Shown here: piece after piece, positions 55,261-64,000 of the stretch
Layout: every line of letters starts with the position of its first letter
How positions within the stretch are numbered: position 1 is the stretch's first letter
NCBI GenBank assembly: GCA_027625915.1
Contig: JANTQA010000033.1
Span: 10,540,001-10,604,000, forward strand
Direction: 5' to 3'
DNA length: 64,000 nt
Source: Anaeramoeba flamelloides
Taxonomy: Eukaryota; Metamonada; Anaeramoebidae
Notes under the pieces: model-generated
What the model was told of the DNA's origin: nothing
The model's input: the letters and a program-made list of their open reading frames with translations, nothing else
Database searches by the model: none
Program-made: the position numbers and the translations under genes

Positions 55261-58200
55261 TGATGTAAGAGGAAATTAATTCCCCCATTCAATATTAAAA
55301 AAAAATATTTTTCTTTTTTTCTATTTTTTTTAATCGTTGAATCTGCTTTCTATTGGGAAGAATATTTATAAAGGAAAAAGATAAAACGGTTATTATCTAC
55401 CACCATTGAAACTGAAACAACAAATTGTGAGTAACTTGTGGATAAAAAATAAAACTTGAAATTTACAAATGACCAAAGGTTTTAAAATGAATCAGTTCAA
55501 AAAAAGAAATTACAACAACTTACTCAACAAAACTCAAATGAACCTTCACAATCAATTCCCAAATTATAGTATATCAACCAAAAAAGTACAGCTGTGATAT
55601 TGGGGCACTTGATTAAAGATACCATTTTTTTTTTTTTTTTATTTATTATTTTACCAAAAATTTCTTATAAAAGTCTTTTTAATCATAATTCTTTTTTTCT
55701 TTTTCTTTTTCATTTTTTTTAATTTTTTTTAAACATAAAAAAAAATGAGTTGGTCTTTCCCTTGAAAAATCGCGAAATATATGATTTTAAACTTAAATTA
55801 AACTTTGAAAAAATCTAAGTAAAAGAATATTTAGAGTGTAATTTACACTTCTCGTATCATAAAAAATAATTATTGTTTTTTTGGTATTTTTTTTTTACAA
55901 AGTTTACGAAAAAATCATTTATTTGATCTTTTCATTTTTTTGCGATTTGATACACATTCATACAAATGAACTTTATATTTCAAATTTAATTCTTTATATT
56001 TGAATTATGAACTGATATAAACTAATTGAGAAAGGTGAAGATTTTTTTTTTGTTGGGCTTTAAAGAGAAAAGCTTTTCTCTAAACAAAATTAAAATTATT
56101 TTTTTATTCTAAATCCCTTGTTAAGAAATCGTGGATTTTTTTGTAAATAAGACTTGGTTTGTTTTTTATTAATATTTTATTGATTCAATTACCACAATTT
56201 TCTTTCTCAGAATCATAAAGAAAAGAATCAAAAGAAAAATCGGAAAAGAAAAAACAAATATAAATGTAAATGGTGCAAAAAATATAATAAATTTGATTCG
56301 ACATATTGGATTTAGAAAAATTAATCAATATGATTACATTTTTACATCAAATGTTGATCTATTATCACAAATATAAAACTATTAAAAAAAAATTGAAAAA
56401 AATTATTTTTCTAAAATATTTGAATAAATATTAAAGATTTACCAGAAATATTCAAAAAGTTATTTTTTTTTACAAAATATATCTTTAATGATTATTTTTT
56501 TCTTATGCTATGTCTTTACAAATATTTTATTATACAACACATGAAAGGGCTAATCAATATTAATTTTTTTTACCTAGGATTAATAGAGATTGAGAAATTC
56601 TTTTTACTAATTACTTAGATTTGAAAGACCCTGTTTTTTTAAAATATTAAACATATTTCAACATAAGGAATCCTGATTTTTAAATTTTTCAAAAAAAAAA
56701 TAATAGACTAGCTCCTTAAGCGAAAAATTTGATTATGTTTTATTTTCTATTAAACATCATTTAAATGAAAATATTACAATGATCAACTTCAAGTTAGTAA
56801 TGAGAATCTCTCAATTAGATTTTTGAAACAATAAATAAGGATAGAGCCCTTATCCCCAATTAAAAGTTTTGTGAACTTTTTAAAAAAAATTTTTTTTTTA
56901 AAAACTATTTCTTTTTCTTTCAATATTTATTGTAATTATACCTTATTAAGTATAAAGACTAATATTTTTTATGTTGAAATAGTGTGGAAATAATTGGTTT
57001 TGAAAAAGATAGATGTTCATAAAATGAATTTTTGAAATAATAATAATGATCTCTAAAGAAAAATGATAATTTTGAGAAAAAAATAATTTTTGTTGGAAAT
57101 CTCCAATCTATATTGATAAATATAAAACTTTACCAAAAAAGAATAAAAGTTTTAATAAAGTCAAAAAATTTTTTCATATAAACTATTTTTTTTCTTTCTT
57201 TCTTTTTTATATCCTTAAAAGAAAATGATACAAATTCCAAACTTGTGAAAATTTTTTATCCACCCATAAACCACAAACACTCCATATACACTTTGTTTTA
57301 TAATTTTCCAGTCAGGAACTTAATTTAAATTGTTTGAAAAAATTTTTTATTATTTTATTTATTGATCACATCAAAATTAATAGAAAAACTCCTGTGTTGT
57401 TAGTTTGTTTATAATTTATTTCTAAGTTTTGATTTAGTACAAAAAAACATTTTAGCAACATTTCTATTGTTTTTTTGAAAATTTAACAAAATTTCTCTGA
57501 ATATACAGTGATCAAAATACTACGTGGACAACAACTATATCTGTGTTTCAAAATATTATAGATGCTTTTTTTTCTTCTTGTACCAAGGAAACATCCAATA
57601 TACTACCAAATAGTATACCAAAGTTAAAATCAATTTCCGAAGTAAAGTTCTGGTTATTTTTAGTAAAATTTAAATTATTAATGCAAATAGTTGAAAATTT
57701 TCTATAATATTCGAAATTTTTTTGAAATTTTTTGTATTATTGATGATTAAAATTTTCTTAAAAATTTACTCTATTTTTTGAAATACATTTTGTAATTTGA
57801 TCCTTCATTTTTAGTATTTCTTTTTAAATAATAGAACTTTAAGAAACCAATACCATATTTAATTAGGGTTTATTATTGGTTATTTTGATTGGTTAATGTA
57901 TAGGTCTTCTTTAACAAAAAAACACGCTTTTCAGTTTGAAACACGCATTATATTTTTTTGCACGAGTTATTTTGACTACAGTAAAATATTTTTTTGTCAA
58001 TACTGATAAATTCTAATAAATTTCATAAAAATTTTTAGTTCAATTTCCATTTTTATAAATCTTCAAACTATTTCTTTTCAAACATTCCACTGACAAAGAA
58101 TATTTGGAAGAAAAACTAATTTTAGAGTGTTTCTTAACACTTGACTTTCTAAAATGCTTTATTCAAAGTTTGAGCATAATAATTTCAAAAAGGAAAATCA

Positions 58201-58540
58201 AGTAAAAATCTTCCTAACATTTATTGCAATTTATCAGTATGATAAAGAAAAAATAAAACAAATTCTCTATATTTTCAACAGAAATTCAAGAATAAAATAC
58301 CAAAGATTTCTGATTGGAAAATCACTTTTTAATAATTTTGAAAGTCTTCTTTCCTTTTTTTTATCAAAAAAGATTTATTCATCTTTTGTCGCTTGGTGGT
58401 TTTGTTGGATATAAATAGATAGATAACTACGAGAGAAACAAAGAAAAGTTTTGTCAACAATTTAAGAGCCTTAGTCCTTAAAAGATTCATTTTTTTAAAA
58501 ATATTTTAATTTTTTAATCCACTTGCAAAACAAACTAATC

Positions 58541-61165
58541 ATGTCACAAAACGAATTAGAAGAAATTAGAAAAAAAAGGCTTCAACAAATGAAATCAAAA
58601 TACGTTCGTTCTTCGTTGTTTATTCATGCACTTAATATTCTTTCTTGTAAAGTTTAATTACTTTTTTTTTTTTCTTTTTTTTTTTTTAAAATCTCTTGCT
58701 TCCGAATATATCTTTAGAATCCACAACAAAGCCAACAAATGCAGAAACAACAACAACAAATGGAGGTACAACGCCAGTCTGCTCTTACACAACTAATGAC
58801 TGTTGAAGCACGAGAAAGATGTACATTTTTTTTTTTTTTTTTTTTTTTTTTTTCTTTTCTGTTTTCTTTTGTTTTCTTTTGTTTGTTTTTGTTTGTTTTT
58901 GTTTGTTTTTGTTTTTTTTTTTACTTTTTTTTTGTTACTTTTGAAATGCCATAATTTTAAATATTAATTCCTTTGTTGGAAGGTGTTTAATTATTTGACT
59001 TAATTTAGGCGATTTTGATTTTTTTTGAAGATTTTGTTTTTTTAATTAAAAAATTGATGATAAAACAAAAACAAGCATAAACGATTGCCCTACCAAAACA
59101 AAAATCTTAAACCAGGAAAACCAATTATTATGCTTATGGAGTGTGAATTTTTTTTTTCTTCTTTTGAACAACCAAAAACCCCATTTTATCATTTAATTCT
59201 TGATCGACCTTTTGAAAAAATAAAAAATCAAGAACAACTCCACTAATCACTTTTCTGCTCCTTCAAGTAACGAGAAAAAACAGGTTTCCCTTTTAACAGA
59301 AAAATTCTTCAAGAATAAAGCTTTGTGATCGTTTTGTTTTTTTTGAGTTGGCTTTATTGGATGAATTTAAAGTTTACAATCCCTGAAATTTGAAAAAAGA
59401 TTATTTATTTCTCTCGTAATTACCAATCTATTTATGTCCAACAGAACCGCCAAGTGTCAAAAGATAAAAAAAATCTTTTATTAAAAAAAACAAAAAAAAG
59501 TCTATCAAATTATTAAAAATTGATTTTGCAATTTAAGATTCTTTTTCATTTTTTTGAATATTAATTGACCAGTAGAATTACTTTTTCTTTTCTTTATCAT
59601 TTTGACAATCAAAGTATTTTTCATTCAGAGAACCTTTGATAAATTTTCAAAAAAGTCACCAAAACATGTTGCTAAAAAACTTTTTTTATTACAAATTCAA
59701 AAGAAAACAAAAAAAAAGCAATTAAAAAATGAAAAAAGAGTATTTTTATTGATTTTAATTGCCAAACAAAACAAAATTTAAAAAAGGTTCCAAATCATCC
59801 AAATTAAAATTTTGTACTTTGAATTTCAAGTGCATAGTTTGATAATATTTGTTTTTTTTTGAATCTCTATTTTCTTTTCCAGAAAACTAAATTGAGTTTA
59901 AAATACTTATAATGACTGTAATTAAAAGGTTCTTTTGACTACTCTTTGAATTAGGAGTCACAAATTTAGTCACTTCAAAACTCTCTCTTTAACAGATTAA
60001 GAGCTCTTGAGCACTTAACCCTAACCAATAAATCCTGAATTTCTATTTTCTATTGATTTTGAAAAATCGATCCTTTTCTTGGAAATTTGTAATACCAACA
60101 ATTTGAATGTATTTTTTTTATTTTATTAGAACTGTACCTTCTCTTAGGTTTTAGATCTGGATTATTTTTTCGAAAATTTGTAATACAATAGTTTGGAAGT
60201 ATTTGTTGTTTGATTGAAATTTGTATTTATGTCTTAAATTGATTTTGAAATTTCGATCCTTTTCTTGGAAATTTGTAATATCAACAATTTGGATTTATTT
60301 TTTTGATTTTATTTGAATTGTACCTTGTCTCATAAGTTTGAGATCTGGATCATTTCTTTATGAATTTTTTTTCAACTTATCTAACTATTTAAAATTTTTG
60401 TTACATTCTATCTTTTCCTTAATGATTTTTTCCGTCTTTTTTTTTGGGAAACATATGTAACAAAACTAAAATTCAAGATTTTACACAAAGTGAAAACGGT
60501 CCAAACAATCACAATAATACAATGTCATTCAAATTGAAAATAATTTTGATTTTTGAAAAATATGAAAATCATTTTTTCATCTTTTAGTTTTTTGTCTTCG
60601 TTTCATTTTTTGAATTACTTAATTTGTTTGGTGAGATTATAATATTTTTTTCAAAGATTGGTATAAGGATAGAGTTGAGTTATTCAAAATAGAAGAACTC
60701 AAATAAAATTAGTTGATGGTCTCTAACTATTTGATCGATCAATAATCCTTAAATAGAACTTAAAAAAATTTACCAATGCTTTTTTTTTTTTTTGCTCTCT
60801 AAAAAATTTTTAAAACGCCCAAGATTTATTAGTATTGATAATTATTTATTTATTGTTTTGTGAGTATTGTAATTTATAAACAATTTTTAACATTCCAATT
60901 AGTGAATGGTTCTAATTTGGTATTTCTTCGAGAATTGATTAAATAAGATTTTTCTTTTAAAAATTGAATTTTGATGTGCTAAAAATTTTGAATTGGAGTT
61001 TAGTTGTACAAGTAGAAAAATGATGTCTCTATTTTTATATTTTTTTTGATAAAAGGTTAACAAGAAGATTTTTTAAAAATAATTGTATTTTAAAAGACAA
61101 TAAATAATCTCAATTTTTTTAATGTTTAAGTATTTTTTTTCTTTTTTTTTTTTCAACTTGACTTC

Positions 61166-61228
<63 letters not shown>

Positions 61229-62306
61229 TTAGAAAGGAAAAAGATAAAGATAAAGATTATCAAAGAAAAAGAAAAAAAACAAATTTAACAAAATTAGAAA
61301 AAATGATTTTGATCACAAAATTGAAAATATATTTTGTTCAGAATATTTGATAAAAAACTACAAAACCACTTACAATAACATATAAAAGCGAGTCAATATT
61401 TTTGAAAAATAGTTTAGATAAGCTCAAATAAATTTTGTTTACATTTATTAAGAATACTATGTTTCTTCAAAAACTTTAGTTTTAAAAAAATGTGAAACAC
61501 ACATTAAATTAACTATTTACTCAATTAAAATTACAATTACACTTAACAATTAAATACCCCATCTTTGTGTTATGTACTTTGGGTTATATCAAAATATTAA
61601 CCCCAGTTTGTGCAATTTTCTCTTAATTTTCTAAATATTTTATCAATTATTATTTTATATTTATTTCTCCTGTGAAAAGAGCACCATAGGCGGCTTCGGG
61701 TGGCTGTTTTAGTATAAACCCCCCTATCCATTTTATTAATAAACAGAAAACTCGAAAAAATCTAACTGGTCTTTTTTTTTGTGATTGATCATCTTTTGAT
61801 ATATTTTTCATTTAGATTCTTTTCCTCTCAATAAAACTTATTTTTATTTAATCCTTTTCCTTAATTATACCAATACAAATCAATAAATAACTAATAATTA
61901 TGAATAATACATTTTTTTTTTATAAAATTATCATTTTTTTTAATTTTTCTATTTAACTGTAAATAGTAAAAAGAATTGGATTAGTAAAGCCAGAAAAGGT
62001 AAGATCAATCGAAAATAGAATTATTCAAATGGCTAGAATGTACCAAGGAAGAAAGATTACTGAAAATGAACTTATTACTATCTTAGAACAACTTGCAGAA
62101 AAAGAAACCAAAGTTACTGTAAATTTTTATTTTTTTATTCAAATTTTAGATTTACATTACTTATAAACAAATTTTAATTTTTTTTTTTATTGTTATTATT
62201 TATATTTTTATACTAATTTTTTATTAATTATATCTTAAATGATAATTTTATTAAATAGATTCAAAGAAGAAATTGGGATTTATCCGATAGTGATGAAGAA
62301 CTTTAA
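58541..62306 (+). CDS. PDCD5: PDCD5 (TFAR19-like small DNA-binding protein), four exons
   Basis: Exons 58541-58603, 58718-58820, 61967-62118 and 62259-62306 join in frame to 121 residues (human PDCD5 125). The sequence runs MSQNELEEIRKKRLQQMKSK, then a Gln-rich helix (NPQQSQQMQKQQQQMEVQRQ), LMTVEARERLKRIGLVKPEK, VRSIENRIIQMARMYQGRKI, ENELITILEQLAEKETKVTI and the acidic end RRNWDLSDSDEEL. The three-helix core and the VKPEK/IENRIIQMAR block are diagnostic. PDCD5 proteins occur from archaea to animals. In eukaryotes they bind the chaperonin CCT and have been linked to apoptosis and to TIP60 acetyltransferase. Introns: GTTCGT...TTTAG (114 bp; weak donor), GTACAT...AATAG (3,146 bp) and GTAAAT...AATAG (140 bp). 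The first donor is the least certain boundary. Confidence 0.92.
60470..61000 (+). mobile_element. ~530-bp dispersed repeat family, copy 4 (diverged)
   Basis: Shared with the other copies: the TTTTGTCTTCGTTTCATTTT block, ATTACTTAATTTGTTTGGTG, TATTTGATCGATCAATAATC, AAATTTACCAATGC, and the end GATGTGCTAAAAATTTTGAA/TTGGAGTTTAG. More mutated than the copies at 16 and 47 kb. Confidence 0.55.
61169..61216 (+). repeat. A48 homopolymer
   Basis: An uninterrupted run of 48 A within the PDCD5 intron, at the edge of an F3-type repeat arm. It could be the tail of a reverse-transcribed insertion or simple slippage expansion; no target-site duplication was identified. Confidence 0.9.
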
Positions 62307-64000
62307 ATTCAAAAAAAAAAAAAATAAACTCCTAAAATTTTAAATATTACACTATCAGCAGAAAATTTATCTACAAAAATTAATTATTTTGAAGAAAAAA
62401 CTAAAAAAAAAAAAATAAATTGATAAGAACAGATCTTCATAAAATCAATGAATTGTTAATTTCATATTTTAATAATTAAATTATTATTATATTTTTTTTA
62501 TTCTTTATGATTTATTCCTTTCTTTTTTTTTTTTTTTTTGGAAAATTCATTTTAATTTTTAATATATTAAATTTAACATTTGTTTCTTATTTTTTTCATA
62601 GTACTACTTTATAAAAAAAGATTTAATTTTATTTCATAAATTTTTTTATAGGCTTAATATCTCCTTTTTAACTAAAGTTCACCAAGGATAGTAACAAAAT
62701 AGTTGTTTTTTTTTCTTGAGAATAGAATGTTTTTGAATTCTCTAGAAAGTAATTTATGATATAAAAAGTGATTAAATATTTGGTCAAAAAAGTTCAAAAA
62801 CAATTTTTAATTGGAAACATTAACAGAACCTGAAAAAGAAAAGTAAAACTATTAAAAGAAGAAATAAATTAACTTGAAAGAATAATTTTTTATATTATTT
62901 TCAATCAAATCAACAAACACAATTTAAATCTAAGCTATTTTTCAAAAATTTTTACTCACTTAATAATGATTATTGGAAGAGGTTCGGGGGGTTTATTCCG
63001 TATTATTATCAAAAAAATTTTTTCAATTTTGGATCAGAATCATTTTTTTTAAATTTGTAAAATTTTTTTTTTTTCTTTTTCTTTTACTTTTTTCTTTTTC
63101 TTTTTCTTTTTCTTTTTCTTTTCTATTTTTTCGAAAAATTTTTCCTTTTCTATATTTCTTTTTTTCCTTTTTCATTTTTTTAAACTTTCCCACTTTTCTT
63201 GACCTTTTTTTTTTTGTCAAAGATCATGTCGAAAAAAAAAAAGATCTTCAAAAAGACAAATAATTATTTAGAAAATTGAGACTTTGTAATGTCTTTTAAA
63301 ATGAATTTAATTATTAACCAAAAAATCTTGGTCTTAACCTTTTTCCAGTGAAAGTTCAGTAATAAAAAATTGGTAATGCCTATTTCAAAAATTGTGATTC
63401 TGTTTTTTTAGTTTTAGGTTTAATTTTTTTTAATTGTGAAAAATATCAGGCTTTTATAGATTTAGAATGACTTTAAAAGTGAATTATTAATCAGATTTAA
63501 TTATTAGTTGTCCTCGAATACTAAACTTTATATATCTTTTTTTTTTCAATTTATTATTTCACATGTTTAACTATTTTTTGAAAGGATAATATATCATACA
63601 AAAAGAAAAAAAAAAAAGAACTATAAAAGACATTGAAAAAAATATTTTATTATTATTATTATTATTGAAAATTTGTGATCCAACAAAATTAATAAATACT
63701 TAGTGTTAGATTTTTTTTAATTTTTGTTTTTTTTTTAGAAAATTAATGGATTTTAGAAACAAAAACAATAAACAGAGAATTGATTAAATTTCCCTTAAAT
63801 TTCAAAAATTAAAAAAAAAAATTAAGTGCATTCCTGAATTGATTAGAATTGCCTAAAATCCTCAATTGGAATATATTATTTTTTTTTTTGAAAAAACTAA
63901 CAATGTTTTTCACAGGTTTATATGCTTTATTTGAAAAAACAGAGATAAAAAATAAAGGTTTGTAGGTATTTTTTATTACTCATTCTTTAATGGATAATAT
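62307..64000. other. Region downstream of PDCD5
   Basis: AT-rich DNA with a partial F3 arm (about 62935-63560; same landmarks GGGTTTATTCCGTATTATTA, AGTGAAAGTTCAGTAATAAA, TTTATTATTTCA), an ATT microsatellite (about 63648-63666) and remnants of the palindromic array (about 63745-63840). The Phe- and Lys-rich open frames at 62973-63263 and 63023-63220 are artefacts of CT-rich DNA. No gene is seen up to the window edge. Confidence 0.55.

Larger units (their letters stand above)
52247..58540. other. Repeat-rich intergenic region between PAS-like and PDCD5 genes
   Basis: Contents: a G13 run at 52827-52839, a partial F3 arm (about 52985-53610), the 700-bp repeat (53670-54370), a TA-type MITE (54417-54615) and a palindromic array (55015-55260). 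Diverged partners of segments at 15.6-15.8 and 14.3-14.5 kb lie at about 56500-56730 and 57780-57910. Open but unrecognised stretches lie at 57507-57710 and 58154-58414 on the plus strand; the latter ends 126 bp before the PDCD5 start. No intact gene is recognised. Confidence 0.55.
58821..61966 (+). other. 3.1-kb intron of PDCD5
   Basis: It starts with GTACAT and a T/C-rich tract with TTTTGTTTG repeats. It contains an unrecognised open stretch near 59080-59245, a copy of the 530-bp family (about 60470-61000), an A48 run (61169-61216), an F3-like arm (about 61220-61420) and a small patch with G/C-rich TAGGCGGCTTCGGGTGGC at about 61686-61705, next to a repeat-array remnant. Confidence 0.68.

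Noticed and set aside
57507..57710. Open stretch of about 68 codons with polar composition on the plus strand
   Set aside because: There is no start, no splice context and no recognisable motif; could be a decayed element but not supportable.
58154..58414. 86-codon plus-strand open frame just upstream of PDCD5
   Set aside because: Codon content is not clearly different from chance in AT-rich DNA and no family is recognisable; kept only as a remark in the intergenic entry.
1..64000. CRISPR arrays, rRNA genes, bacterial operons or ribosome binding sites
   Set aside because: None seen; introns, histone, tRNA and gene spacing show a eukaryotic nuclear segment.

Overview
The window is a strongly AT-rich nuclear segment of a unicellular eukaryote. 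Protein-coding islands of more balanced composition sit in long A/T homopolymer-rich tracts. Introns are spliceosomal (GT...AG), the genetic code is standard, and the tRNA and all recognised proteins are eukaryotic. Lys/Glu-rich coiled coils, low-complexity inserts and an amoeba-like gene set (twinfilin, Stealth transferase, PAS-like protein) suggest a free-living amoeboid protist, perhaps of Anaeramoeba or amoebozoan type. That placement is inference; no taxonomic marker is present.

Genes in order: a membrane-anchored Stealth glycan phosphotransferase (+, 0.5-2.0 kb); twinfilin (-, 14.1-8.0 kb); an extended SDR/epimerase-like protein (+, 18.3-19.8 kb); tRNA-Ser(GCT) (-, 23.8 kb); histone H4 (-, 24.6-24.9 kb); the DNA polymerase alpha B subunit (+, 27.0-33.2 kb); a GINS Psf3 subunit with an ING-type PHD finger inserted between its two GINS domains (-, 38.1-39.4 kb); a secreted sphingomyelinase-like phosphodiesterase (+, 39.9-48.6 kb); a PAS-like regulatory protein (+, 51.1-52.2 kb); and PDCD5 (+, 58.5-62.3 kb). 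Three concern replication or chromatin (H4, POLA2, Psf3), but they are not organised as a unit.

The genome structure is striking. Short introns (about 86-235 bp) coexist with giant ones of about 3.1, 4.5, 4.9 and 7.5 kb. The giant introns and the intergenic DNA are packed with inverted-repeat elements: TA-flanked Tc1/mariner-like MITEs, foldback elements with arms of hundreds of bases, a roughly 530-bp family in four copies, palindromic repeat arrays, a decayed non-LTR retrotransposon, and fragments resembling a family B DNA polymerase, a transposase and an ABCC transporter.

Three genes (Stealth, H4, twinfilin) carry reading-frame breaks at or near homopolymers. Assembly or sequencing indels are the simplest explanation, but this cannot be settled from one sequence. 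The best candidate for new biology is the PHD-containing Psf3, which would place a histone-tail reader inside the CMG replicative helicase.
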